A stretch of DNA of 64,000 nucleotides from Eucalyptus grandis (Eukaryota; Streptophyta; Magnoliopsida; Myrtales; Myrtaceae). The stretch covers positions 11,523,398 to 11,587,397 of the forward strand of contig NC_052618.1 of the NCBI RefSeq assembly GCF_016545825.1. Direction: 5' to 3'. Below the pieces are notes generated by a model, which was given only the letters and a program-made list of their open reading frames with translations, did no database searches and was not told the origin of the DNA. The position numbers and the translations under genes were made by a program. Each line of letters begins with the position of its first letter. Positions within the stretch are counted from its first letter, which is position 1. This document shows positions 10,346 through 21,619 of this stretch, piece after piece.

Positions 10346-11064
10346 TGATATCCAAAAATGGGCTTTTTATAAGATCAGGATAGTAGTCGAGTCGGTTCAA
10401 AATAATAGAGGCATTTTCGTAATTTTATGCCTGGAAATAACTTTGTTGAACTATCATTTTGAGAAACATTAGAAATGACATCTAATTTTATTTGACTCAT
10501 TAGTGTGGTGCTGAGGACACCGAATTTTCATTTTAGGAACTTGGGATAGTTAAGAGTTCGAAATAAGTAATGTTCTGCCTCTGTTAGGAATTTCTAAGAT
10601 AGCATTTTTTCCAAGCTATTATTCCTGAATATTTTAGAACAATCATATTTCCATGCAGTAAAGTTAAATTAGACAATAATATGTGGATTAATCCATTATA
10701 TTGGGTTTATCCTCTCCTAGCGGATTTGTGCTATATAATCTGACGTTTTTCAAATTTAGCGAGAATTGCCGAGGATGGTCGGTGAAGTGGGATTAACTGG
10801 GGTCCGGTGACATGTCGACGATGCTGGAAAGTTGTAAACATTTATTTAATGTTCTGCTTATTTAAGGAGAAAACTTGTTACCTATGGACGCATTTTTACC
10901 GGATTTTTTTTATTATGGAGATTAGAGATATCGAATATCGAGATTTGAATTTCCAATTTGGTGATATATTCAGGATATATAGTTTAGGTGCCTCGTGTGC
11001 GTTTGAGTGTATAAATATGTACATACAACGTCATCACATGTACCTTTTCAATCCGGTCATTTAA
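10346..11064 (+). repeat. Possible LTR remnant
   Basis: It starts with TGTGATATCC, a form typical of Ty3 LTR starts, preceded by ATTT repeats. The segment has a TATA-like CTATATAATC near 10731. No partner LTR, PBS or coding part was found, so this is tentative. Confidence 0.25.
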
Positions 11065-12405
11065 AGATAGGGAAAAATACAAAAAACATAAAACTATTGT
11101 ATTAGTATCAATTCAATCTTCAACTTTTTCAATTATACCAATTTGATTCTAAATCTTTTTACATTTTATTAATTGAGTTAGTTAGGCTAATTTTGATTGG
11201 AAATCACAGCGTGAACACTAGCCATCTTACATGACATAATCGGTGTTGACATGAACATTTTTAATAATATGTTAATATTTTTCTTATTTTCTTATTTTTG
11301 TTTTTTATTTTTTTTCTTTCTTTTTTTCTTTTCATTTTGGCTGGCACCCCTTACCCAAATCTAGCTCCTTTGCACCCTCACTTGGGGCCAGCAGGGCCAC
11401 AAAGCCCTAGGGGAGGGCTTTTGCGCCCTTACCCATGGCCATTGAGACACCAAAGTAAAAAGCAACAAATGCTAAAAGGTAATATGGCAAAACAAAAGGT
11501 AATATGCGAATCCTAACTCCAGGCCAAAAAATAAGAAAAAACAAAAGGGTAACGAAAATGAGATATTATACTTGATTTGTCGCTGATTTTATATGGAAAT
11601 TCTTATTCAAAAAGGATTGGATTGGACCGGATCTGTCTAGATCTTGGGTAGTCTAATGGAACCGGTGGAAGAGGGAGAGAGATATTCAATCATGAAGGTT
11701 GGGAATAGGCTTCCTATCTCTTCCGAAAGAACAATTAAGAATGTCAAATGTCTTGAAGGTGGTTTAAGAATAGTTAGATCAGTTCATTGGAATCAAAGAA
11801 ACAATAAGTAAATGTTCAAGGCAGCAACACCCATGTATAGAGCCTTCTCTTGAATTTGATAGATCCCAAGCCTTTTGAGAATAATGAAAAGATCTTGTTG
11901 CCCCTTTAGACTGAGCTGTTAAGCGCGGCAGCAACGCTCCAGCCAAGGTTTTGGATAGGACTATCCTGAATCAAGCAAACGAAAAACGGCAGTAAATGAA
12001 CCCAACTCGAACATTCAAAGCTCGCGGTAAACACAAAAAATCCAATTAACCAAGGCTACATAAACACTTTCAGAGCGAGAGGGAGGTGTCGAGCTCGATG
12101 GAGTGGCCAAAGTGAGGCTGCGATCCTGACCAATGGCCAGCCCTCGCCCAATGGCTGGCAAGGGTTTTCAGCCAAAATAAAAGGAAAAAGAAAGAGAGAA
12201 AGGAAAAAATAATTCAAACTTCTTTAAAAAAAAACTGTAAAATTATCCACATTAGCGAGTTCTAGTTAAAATTGGTCAGATTAACTCAATTGACAAAATA
12301 TAAAAAAATTTATAAAAAAATTGGCTAAATTAAAAAGTTTAAGATTGAATTAGCACAAATGTAACATGTTTATGATTTTTTAAAATACTTTTCTCTTTCA
12401 AGATG
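11065..12405. mobile_element. Non-autonomous repeat with long AT-rich inverted arms (family B, copy 1)
   Basis: The left arm (11065-11290) and the right arm (12230-12405) are inverted relatives sharing TCAATT, ACTTTTT and ATTTTGTCAATTGAGTTA-like words. The inner flanks are pyrimidine-rich and then GC-rich with CAAGGGT/CCTTGCC motifs. About 600 bp in the middle (11440-12060) looks unrelated to the other copies and may be a later insertion. Related copies are at 17405-17790 and 31400-33120. Confidence 0.5.
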
Positions 12406-13895
12406 ATACGAGATGGTTTTTAATAGATGTTCTAGATAAAAGTTAGAAACAGAGACAGATTAGATCTCAAATCCAAGAAGCCAAATTGGCTGCGGCTTTC
12501 ATTAGTGGAGGAACTAAATAATCAAAAGGGCAGTGGAAATCAGATAGCACTCAACCTGGTCGAGAAAGGCCTATCCATCCAGCACGCCCAGTAACTGTTG
12601 CACGTGCTGCGAACGAAGCCACGTCGAAATGAACCCCGACACACCTCCCACGTTAAACACTGCTTTTAATAATGTCGCACATGACATTTCACGCTCTTTC
12701 TTTCGTTTACCTCGTCGCGGTGCTAATGGAATTTCTAGAAGAACGTTCGCTTTTTTTCTTCTTTTTTTTGTCTTCAAAATAATCGCATCTATTCCTCGAA
12801 GCTCCTATACTTGTCTATCGTTGTCGGAAAGTCCCCAGTGACTCGACTTGATTCGGTTCAGCTCAATAATGTCGAGATAGTATCTCAGTCCAAGTTTGAA
12901 CTTGGCCTTAATGGTCCTCGTCCATCGCCAGTGTTTAAGGAGAGAAAAACCCATGGAAGGCCATCGCGAAGACTATCCGTTTGATAAATGAAGAAGGATT
13001 ATCATAGCTACCCTGTCCGTGTAATCTATTTTGTCATGGAACCTGCCTCGATCGCTATATATATATATAGCTCGACTTTGAAAATTTGATGTTCTATCCA
13101 ATCAATGCTGATAGATGCGAATTGTGTAGAGAATGAATTACATTTACGGAAGGGCCAGCTTAGTCAAAATATATTAAATTTTGTGAAAGCACTATCAACC
13201 CCTCTAAAATTTAAATTCTTAAATAAGGCAAGCAAGTAGACTGTGCGAGCCAGGGACAATTTACCCAACCCCACCAAAAAATTACCCAGCACGCATTCCA
13301 TATGGCGTCACGTCCACGTCTAAACCTAGTTTAGAATAGGTTTAGACGAGCTTATTTTTAAAGAATTTCCTAGTTAAATTAGGCACGAAGGCAGAAGTTA
13401 AATGGCCCCATCAATTTCACATGTGCACTCGAGTGCTCCACAATTACTATGACTAGGACTTAAATATGAATTACGTACGATTTGATAAATTTAAGTGTTT
13501 GAATCTGATTGCCCCGTTACTGTCTATGAACACAAATTCACACACACATATCAGGCACACAAACACGATGTAAGAGAAATAAAAGTGAGAAAGAGAAATC
13601 GAGACACAAGATTTATTTTTAACTAGGGATACATCTAGTAGAGGGTTTCACTATAATAACCGTCTTCCACCTTTTTATTACTATCGTCAATTATAAGAAA
13701 ATCACATTATATATAGGCAACAGTAACTATTTATCGACACGAACCCAGACTACCAACAATATACGAGTTCAAATTATAAAAACTCTCTAGCGACCGGGGG
13801 GCCTTGTCCCCTAACCCCTGCCGAGGTAGCCCCTCAACATAGAAATTTCCCGTGTCTTTCTGTCAACAGAGTATGAAGCTAACATAAACATGGCA
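12406..13895. other. Intergenic region, no gene seen
   Basis: This is mixed AT-rich sequence with a short TA run (13056-13069). I find no coding or RNA gene. Confidence 0.5.
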
Positions 13896-14053
13896 CCAGT
13901 AGTCCATGCTGTAAATGATGACAGTTCGCCCTAGGTGTACACGGATCAAGGGCCCAACTAACGTGTGAAACACTCCGCCTGAGGAGTAGTCACAAGACCG
14001 AAACTCAAAGGAATTGATGGGGCCTGCACAAGCGGTGGAACATGTGGTTTAAT
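13896..14053 (+). pseudogene. Nuclear insertion of mitochondrial small-subunit rRNA (rrn18 fragment)
   Basis: The sequence matches the highly conserved central part of small-subunit rRNA. It includes AGTCCATGC-GTAAA-GATG, ACACTCCGCCTG-GGAGTA, AAACTCAAAGGAATTGA, GGCCTGCACAAGCGGTGGA and CATGTGGTTTAAT. The wording is that of plant mitochondrial 18S, not the chloroplast 16S form. Several substitutions (e.g. ATTGATGGGGCC for the usual ATTGACGGGGGCC) and its small size show a decayed nuclear mitochondrial insertion, not a working rRNA gene. Confidence 0.85.
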
Positions 14054-14276
14054 AGTCCAAATTCATTTTTTTATTTGCCTGAATCGGTAGCTAAGCACTC
14101 GTGATATAAATAAAATAATACTCGGCATCAACTTAGGTGTAATATAAGTGGACGTTGGGATCATTGGCAAAGCCATGCAATGCTTTTGACGAAAAGAGCG
14201 GCTCCACTTCCATGCGTTTGTTTGGCGTCCGTGCGTTTGTTTGGCGATCGTGCATTGAAGAAGCCAACACCTGAAT

Positions 14277-14279
<3 letters not shown>
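14054..14279. other. Distal promoter region of the WAT1-related gene
   Basis: This short stretch between the rrn18 fragment and the CT microsatellite contains nothing identifiable beyond a duplicated word (GCGTTTGTTTGGCG) near 14216-14245. Confidence 0.35.

Positions 14280-14325
<46 letters not shown>
14280..14325 (+). repeat. (CT)n microsatellite, ~23 units
   Basis: An uninterrupted CT dinucleotide run lies about 110 bp upstream of the TATA box of the WAT1-related gene. CT/GA tracts are common near plant promoters. Confidence 0.9.
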
Positions 14326-14330
<5 letters not shown>

Positions 14331-14436
14331 TCCTGGCAAGTGCCAGCTCAGGGGTGGCACGTGCGATGATGATTCAGTGCATGGTGACGTGAGTACATAG
14401 CCAAGCAAAACACCTGGTGGCCCTGTTCTCTGTTGC

Positions 14437-14447
14437 ATTATATATAA
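14437..14447 (+). promoter_or_regulatory. TATA box of the WAT1-related gene
   Basis: TTATATATAAC lies about 240 bp upstream of the ATG, followed by a pyrimidine-rich leader with CTCTCTTCC words. This is a plausible core promoter. Confidence 0.5.
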
Positions 14448-14537
14448 CCCCACTTCCCCTCCTGTCTTCCCGCAACATTCGTTCTCCTCTCTTCCTCATT
14501 TTCAGGACAAAGATTTAGCAAATCCCATCTTTTTCAG

Positions 14538-14644
14538 TTTTCACGTTTGATTAAGATACTTCCTCCATACTCCTTCAAGGAACCAAAATCTTGTTTTCAC
14601 GTTTGATCGAGATACTTCCTCCATACTCCTTCAAGGACCAAAAT

Positions 14645-14648
<4 letters not shown>
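14538..14648 (+). repeat. 57-bp tandem duplication in the 5' leader
   Basis: The unit at 14538-14594 is repeated at 14595-14648 with one AT/CG-type change and a 1-bp indel. It carries TTTCACGTTTGAT, CTTCCTCCATACTCC and CCAAAATCTTG. The high similarity indicates a recent event in the leader. Confidence 0.85.

Positions 14649-14678
<30 letters not shown>
14649..14678 (+). repeat. (GA)n microsatellite at the start codon
   Basis: About 15 GA units end immediately before ATG 14679. If translation began at an upstream in-frame non-ATG codon the run would encode Arg-Glu repeats, but ATG 14679 is the natural start. Confidence 0.85.
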
Positions 14679-14683
<5 letters not shown>

Positions 14684-17091
14684 GATGTCTCGTTTCTCCG
14701 AGGCCATGCACGAAATGAAGGCCCTGCTGATGATGGTGGTCGTCCAGGTCGCGTTTGCCGGCGTCAACATACTGTACAAGCTTGCTGCGAGCGACGGGAT
14801 GAACTTGATGATCCTCGTCGCCTACCGCTTCACATTCGCGACACTTTTCATGGCCCCTCTGGCTTTCTTCTTAGAAAGGTCACACACCACAACACACTTC
14901 TCTTGTTAAACCAAATTCTAATGTGTATAGGTATATACTGATTTCATGTTTCGGTTTATAACAGGAAGAGCAGGCCAAAGATAACGTGGACAGTGCTTGT
15001 GCAAGCCTTCTTCTCTGGGCTATTCGGGTAAGTATATGTTTCTGGATGTGCTGATGTTCAGGTTCTTGATTACCATGCCCTTTGTTTTGCTTAATCTATA
15101 ACATATGGGAAATGCTTTGTGACTTGTGGTGCTATAAGATAGCACTTATCAGAATAGCCTAAATGCCATGTTTCCAACTGCAGCAGACAAGATACAATTT
15201 TTACTAGATGTTTTTACAACAAAGACGTCTAGAACATTAATATGGAGGACGCAGGTGTTCACGCATGGGGAAGTTTCTAGTCTTGTATAGTTAACTCCGA
15301 TTGAACGAACTGCAGGGGATCATTGGGGCAAAATTTGTACCTAGCAAGCTTGTCAATGACATCGGCAACCTACGCCACGGCCATGGCCAACCTTGTCCCC
15401 GCGGTAACCTTCGTCTTGGCCGTTTCTCTTGGGTATGTACAGTAAATCTCGTGCAAATTCCTCGACATGTAATCGCCTTATAATTTAGAAGAATCAACCA
15501 TGGCAAATATTTTTGGGGATCTTCAGCTGGGATGTTCTTCTGACGTGGAGCGTGGTTTTGCTTCCGTGTTCACGTTGGTCGATCGAAATTAGGTTGGAAA
15601 AGGTGAAGATGAGGACAGCTGCAGGGAAGGCAAAAGTGGCAGGAACATTAATGGGGATAGGTGGGGCAATGCTGCTCACGTTCTACAAGGGCATGGAGGT
15701 CAACATGTGGTCAACGCACGTAAACCTCTTGCGCCACGTGGCGGCGACCCAGCGGGGCCAGGAGGGTTCGAGCAATCTCCTCCTGGGATCGCTTTTGGCC
15801 GTGGCCAGCTGCTTCTGCTACGCTTTGTGGTTGATCATTCAGGTGGGTCTCTGCGCCTTTTCTTCTCGATACGTCTTCATGTTGCCGCCTTCGATTTTTC
15901 TTCGTTTCACCGTGTGAGATCTTTCTAGTGTCGATCACCTTTTCCTTTTCAAGTTTCTTCTAGTCTGTCTGGGAAATGATTGCATGCGCGTCCATACATC
16001 CCGAAGATTCTTTTTATAGAACGCGGATTTTCTATCCTGTTCGATGCTTCACTTATTATTGTCTCAATAGATCTAAGCGAGTGATGTGCGGTTTCTATAT
16101 TTGAATCCCGACATCTCCCATCCAAAATAAGTGACACTTACCACCTTATCAAAACGTTCAGTTTTTTGCTTGAAATAAACAAATGGTATAGTTAAAATGA
16201 AGACAATATTGTCATGTGCACATCGCTAAGTGTTGTTTCTCAGTAACTAGAAATCATTATGAAGAATGATTTGTTTGACAGGCTAAGATGAGTGAGAGGT
16301 TCCCATGCCCTTACACGAGCACAGCGTTGATGACCTTCATGGCGTCAATCCAAGCAGTGGTTTACGCATTGTGTCGAGAAAGGGATTGGAGCCAATGGAA
16401 GCTAGGATGGAACATCAGGCTCCTCACCGTATCATACTCGGTATACCTATGACAAACACCGTATTCTCTAATATTGTGTGCATTTATTAGGGCTTAATAT
16501 CGATTATCGAACTATCCTAGCATGTGTCGTTAGCTGACCCGTCACCCCTTGCGTTGGTGCGATTTTGGTTATGGTGTTGTAGGGGATCGTTGCTTCCGGA
16601 TTGTGCTATGCTCTAATCACTTGGTGCGTGCGGATGAGAGGACCAGTCTTTGTGTCGGTTTTTAATCCTCTTATGCTGGTGACCGTGGCCTTGGTGGGGT
16701 CTATGGTGTTGGACGAAAAATTGCACTTGGGAAGGTATATATATTGATAGATATATGTGTATTTTTAAAGTATCTGAACCCTTTGAATGACTTAATACAA
16801 GGATATCTGAAATTCTCGATTTATTTTGATGGCAGCATTCTAGGTTCAGGGCTCATAGTACTTGGTCTCTATGCGGTGCTGTGGGGCAAAAAAAAGGAGA
16901 ATAAGTGGATGAATCAGTTAGTGCCATCGACCGGTCTTGGTGAATCTGAATCCATTGAGATCGTTGTCGCTTCTCCTGACAAGAACGGCATTAAGGAGGG
17001 CGAAAATGTTCGAGAGTTGGTGCAAAAGGAGAGCGAAGTGATCAAAGAAAGCTTTGAAGAGAAAAGGGGAGGAGGAGGAGAACCAGCTTAA
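14679..17091 (+). CDS. WAT1-related protein (EamA/DMT-superfamily membrane transporter)
   Basis: Seven exons with GT-AG junctions join in frame: 14679-14878, 14965-15027, 15316-15432, 15593-15842, 16282-16440, 16583-16734 and 16836-17091, giving 398 residues, the usual family size. The family has ten membrane segments in two EamA halves; it moves auxin-related or amino-acid-like solutes across the plasma membrane or tonoplast. Family marks are ALLMMVVVQVAFAGVNILYK, VAYRFTFATLFMAPLAFFLER, TSATYATAMANLVPAVTFVLA, GTLMGIGGAMLLTFYKG and VSVFNPLMLVTVALVGS. The cytosolic tail is charged and ends EEKRGGGGEPA. A second ATG at 14685 is possible; I chose the first. The exon-3/4 junction reads SLG-LEKVKMRT, slightly shorter than the common F-R-L-E-K form. 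The substrate cannot be told from sequence. A decayed paralogue lies at 4297-6269. Confidence 0.9.
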
Positions 17092-17404
17092 CGAGCAATT
17101 GACCTTGGATTACCGTACGATGTACATTGTCCCCAATATAGGCAGGCATAGAATTGCAAAAGTGGCAACTTCGACTTGTCCAAGATTGGGCCTTTTGGTA
17201 GGTAGCCGATTTTGCACAGCAATGTCTATACCATAGTCAAGAACTTGAGATATCCCCGAGTCTTTAGCTATTCCCTTTTGTATAAGTAATCAGTTCATTC
17301 ATTGAATGATATATGCAACTCAGATATTGAGCCTCTCCCAATGACAATCTTTCTTTTCTTTCTTTAAACAATCTTTTCCTTCAACCCAATGAGAATGGGG
17401 AAAA
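17092..17404. other. 3' flank of the WAT1-related gene
   Basis: Probably the 3' UTR and terminator region: a TGTATAAG-AATCAG stretch near 17279 is followed by an AATGATATATG word near 17304. There is no other gene. Confidence 0.4.
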
Positions 17405-17790
17405 ATTGTCCAAAGATGTTTAAACTTATTGGACTTTTACCAATTCAGTCACAAATATTTCAAAATTTTCAATTGAGTTCTAAACCATTTTACATTTTGT
17501 CAATTGAATTTATCTGACCAATTTTGATAATAATTTGCTAACATGGACGCTGACTATCTTAAAGTCGGTACTGATATAGACAATTTTTTAATAATATTTT
17601 TTCTTTTTTTTTTCCTTTTTTCTTCTTTTTGGCAGTGGCTAGTCGACCACGAGCCATGATCGAGCTAGCTAGCCTCACCTAACGTTACCTTTGCCTATCT
17701 TGGGGCTCGCTCTCTCCCAGTTGCACCTCACCTATGGCAGGCAAGGGCAACCCTAGACCAAGCAAGGCTAATCGGGCTGACCATAACCAT
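17405..17790. repeat. Partial copy of repeat family B
   Basis: It contains the same AT-rich arm as 11065 (TCAATTGA, CATTTTGTCAATTGAATT, AACATGGACGCTGACTATCTTA). A pyrimidine tract and GC-rich CTTGCC-type words follow. The second arm is missing, so the copy is truncated. Confidence 0.45.
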
Positions 17791-18154
17791 TTACGATTAT
17801 GCAAGATGTTAGGTAAGAATAGCTTAAAGGTTGAAGACTAATCCAAAGCAGGAACTCATTTAAAGGGGACATGCCTATCTTGATATGGAAATAAACTAGT
17901 CAACTGAAACTATTTTGCTTTGACCATAGAACGAGCATCTTCTTTTGTGAGCTCATTTCATTGAACTGTTAAAATACTGTATGCATGGGTACTAGAATCA
18001 TAATGTTTCTACACAAGGATGATCATATAGAACCACTCAAAATGGAAACCGTCTAGACCAAAGCACATTGGTTGGTTATGGGTGATTCCTTAGGTGTCAG
18101 TCCAATTCCCGATTCCATAAAATCGAAATGATGATTTTCAATTGGGTTCTTAGT
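17791..18154. other. Intergenic spacer before the copia element
   Basis: No coding or RNA feature was seen. It ends with CTTAG, the presumed target-site duplication of the following element. Confidence 0.5.
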
Positions 18155-18431
18155 GAAGGATATAAGAGGAATTAAGAAAGCAATGATTCAAAGGTAAATT
18201 TCACAGGAAAAGAATGTTCTTCACTGAAAGCCATAATACACACTTTGCTTCTACAATACATATTGCTATTTATATTAGGAAGAAAACCAGATTTCTTATT
18301 CTATATTCCAATTATCCAATCTTACGGATTGAGTGAATCAATCAACCCTCAATTAGAATAATCATAATGAAATCATATTTCCTACTCTAATCTAATCTTC
18401 CAATGGCAGAATAATATTATCAACCTTATCA
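18155..18431 (-). repeat. 3' LTR of the copia element (277 bp)
   Basis: It has TGATAAGG...TTCA-type ends and is clearly homologous to 22880-23238 (shared TTCTTCACTGAAAG-CATAATACA, TTGCTTCTACAATA, CAATCTTACGGATTGA). It lacks the internal duplicated block of the other LTR. Confidence 0.9.
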
Positions 18432-18444
18432 GCCTCCCTCAAAC
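18432..18444 (-). other. Polypurine tract
   Basis: The minus strand reads AGTTTGAGGGAGGC directly before the TGATAAGG start of the 3' LTR. This is a standard copia plus-strand priming site. Confidence 0.75.
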
Positions 18445-18479
18445 TGGGGTTAGGTGGAAACTTAGTCTTAGTTTGTATC

Positions 18480-19859
18480 GTAACCTGCAATGATCAAAGC
18501 GCAGTAAAGCTTTTGTAAATATATCAACAATTTGATGAGTAGCATGAACATAATGAACTTCAAGTAACTAGAGAGCGACTTTCTCTTGGACAAAATGAAA
18601 ATTGATCTCCATGTGCTTTGTCTTTGCATGAAGAACTAGATTTGCTATCAATGAAATGGCCAGGTAGTTTTCACTATAAAGCAAAGTCAGATCGGTGAGC
18701 TGGAATACCCAAATCTCTCAATACAAAAGAGATCCATATAAGATCCGCTGTGACAGAAGTTAAGGGCTTATTTTCAGCTTCTGTTGATTACCTTACACTG
18801 TCACTTGCCATTTTATGGACCATGAAATGATATTTGATCCCAAGAAAGTGCAAAACCCGGTCGTTGACCTATGAGTCTCAAAATAGCCAGCCTAATCAGA
18901 GACCGCATACCCATATAGATTCAATGTGCCATTAAAGTGAAGATAAAGCCCCCGTTGTTGTTTCTTTTACATACCGCAATGCCCATTTTAATAGTTTTAA
19001 ATGGTCATTCATAGGAGAATGCTTTTTTTAACATATTTGATTTACTGAATAAGAGATGTCCAATCTTGTGATCGTTAGATATTGTAATCCACCCGTAAGA
19101 ATTATAAAGGCATGAGGATCATGAAAAGATTCCATGTATTGTTTTGTTTGATGAGTTTTGATAGGCAATGGGGTCTTAGTCGGCTTGCTGTCTTGCATTT
19201 CTGCTTTATGCAACAAATCACCAGCATGTTTAGATTGTGTTAAAAATAGATCCAAACTAGTAAACTTGGCTTCAATATCAAGAAAAAAGTGAAGTCATCC
19301 GAGATCTTTCATTGAAAAATATATGCTTAAAACTTCTATTGATTCCCAAAGTAAAGATGATGAGCTACTTGTGAAAATAATATCATCAACATATAATGAT
19401 AATACCAAGGTGTGCTGACTCGTGTGAAAAACAAATAACAACTGATCGGTAGAGTTGTAACGAAATCCCTATTGCAGCAAAACATTGTTAAATTTTTCAA
19501 ACCAAGCTCACGAAGCTTGTTTTAAGCCATATAATGCTTTCTTGAATAAACAAACCAAATTAGGCATCGTAGAACTCATAAAGATTGGCAGTTGTTCCCA
19601 TAAACACCATATCATTTAAAGACCCATGAAGAAATGAGTTCTTCACATTTAATTGATGGATAAACCATCCTTTAACAATTGCCATGGAGAGGACAATTCT
19701 TAAGTTTGCTTGTTTAACCACAGGACTGAAAATTTCGGTGAAACCAACGCCTTCCTCTTGATAGTACCCTTTCGCCACTAATCGTGCTTTCAATTTATTA
19801 AGGTTTCCTTTCGCATCCAACTTGGCTTTGAACATCCACTTACATCCAGTGATATTCAT
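18480..19859 (-). pseudogene. Copia reverse transcriptase/RNase H remnant
   Basis: On the minus strand, 19859-19560 reads [34 protein letters not shown] and HQLNVKNSFLHGSLND, the N-terminal reverse-transcriptase signature. 19255-19028 encodes the TPLPIKTH...GGLQYLTITRLDISYSVNQ block before RNase H. Near 18490-18530 a QIVDIFTKAL-like end of RNase H is visible. Stops and shifts interrupt it throughout. Confidence 0.85.
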
Positions 19860-20168
19860 ATCTGAAGATCTTACTAGCTCACATGTTTGATTTAATTTGA
19901 GAGCCTACAATTCTTCTAGCATAGTTTTCCTCTAACCTAGATGACTTAGTGCTCGTTTAACTATTTTCGGCTCCTTTGGAATCTCACGGATTGCATAGAA
20001 AACATACTTCCGATTAGGCTTCCTTATTCCCGATTTCAACCTTGTTTGCATTGGGTGAGTTGACTGTTGTTGAGTAGATGGAACTGGTATATCATTTGAG
20101 GCAGAGAATATTGTTTTTTTATGTGTTTCACAGTCTATGCATGGTTCTTTTGAACCCAACCGTGGTTG

Positions 20169-21121
20169 TTACATATCTGTCTCATAAGGCAGCTCATAAT
20201 TTTGTTGTCCAGAGTTGTTATCATCAAATAAAAATCTCATGCTTATGTGTTGTGATGTTTGCCTTTCACTTACTATTGTTTCAGATTGTCTAGTAAAAAA
20301 TTTCACCCCTTGTAACCAAGTATGATACAACTGTGAATACCCACAAAAAATAGTCTCCAATTTATTAGAAAATGGGAATCTCATACACCCTTCTTGTAGG
20401 TGGATAAAAACATCGATAACCTTTATGTCTCTAACTATACCCAAGAAAAATGTAGGGTAATGAGCGTGGATCAAACTTTGTTGCACCATATGGTTTAAGA
20501 TGTGAATAGCACTCACACTTGAAGACTCGAAGAAACCTATAGTCATGCTTTCTACCAAAGAGCTTACCAAATGAACTGCGCATTTCCAACACTAGTGATG
20601 GTAGCAAATTGATGAGAAATATAGTAGTAAAAAATGCATCAACCCGATAAATCAACAGTACCAGTGCATGATAAAGTATATAAAGACCCAACTCAACCAT
20701 GTGTTGATGTTTCATTTCAGCATTTCCATTTTGTTCTGGCGTATATGGGTAGGAGACCAACATTTGAATTCATTTCTCATTCAAATGATTAACAAACTTG
20801 CTACTATTAGATTCCCCTCCATCATCGCATTGGAAAGATTTGATTCAACTTTCAAATTGGTTCTCAAAAAAAAATTGGAACATGACAAAGATGGAAAAGA
20901 ACTTAGACTTTCTCTTCATTGGGTACACTCATGAGAACTGTAAAAAAACTCTCTTTGAAGACTAGATAGAATTTAAACCGTTGAAAAGATTCTACCGGGA
21001 CAGGCCCCCACACATCACAATAGATTTTTTCAAATGGTTTACTAGTTAGAGACTCTGAGATATTGAATGGCAGCTTGTTACTTTTTCCAACCCGGCAACT
21101 TCCATATATTCTCTTTGTCAC
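20169..21121 (-). pseudogene. Copia integrase remnant
   Basis: The minus-strand fragment 21121-20903 includes KPFEKIYCDVWGPVPVESFQ, the start of the core. 20763-20431 includes YPYTPEQNGNAEMKH, the region of the catalytic Glu, which has become Ala-Glu shifted and degraded. It also has FKCECYSHLKPYGATKFD and YIFLGYS. The pieces are out of frame with each other. Confidence 0.85.
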
Positions 21122-21223
21122 CTTTGTAGATTTGATCTTATTATTCTCCAGAAATTTTATTATTTGACAGTTTAAGTGTCCAAGCCAAATGTGCCAGACT
21201 TCACTACTGGCGGTTTGCTTTCT

Positions 21224-21559
21224 TTAAGAGTACCATGCATGTGTTTGTGTTTGATTCACCTTGTAAAGGCCCCCGCATTTCTTTCCCAGATTAATTATTG
21301 AATCTGTTAGATGGCCCTTAATAGACACACCAAGTTCATCAAAGATTAGAAAGCAAGGGTAATTGCTAGTTAACTTAGATGCTAAACTTAAGTTTTTCTT
21401 AGTCTCTGGGACTTCCAAAACCTCATTTAAAGGAAATGAATGTAGTTTAGTAGAAAAAGATGTTGAGCCAATATGAGTAATGAGCAAACAAACTCCATTT
21501 CCCACTATTACCGTGTCTGAACCATAGTAAGTAAAGAAATAATTGAGATTACTAGTCAA
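21224..21559 (-). pseudogene. Copia protease/GAG-pre-integrase linker remnant
   Basis: On the minus strand, GNGVCLLITHIGSTSF and LNEVLEVPETKKNLSLASKLT match the standard segment between the protease and integrase of copia polyproteins. Confidence 0.8.
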
Positions 21560-21619
21560 TGATATGATATGGGTTATTGCCCTAGAATCTGGGAACCAAA
21601 CTCCTCCTTGATCATCCTC

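Noticed and set aside
13896..14053. A functional rRNA gene
   Set aside because: Only 158 bp with several changes at invariant positions, so it was recorded as a nuclear mitochondrial insertion.
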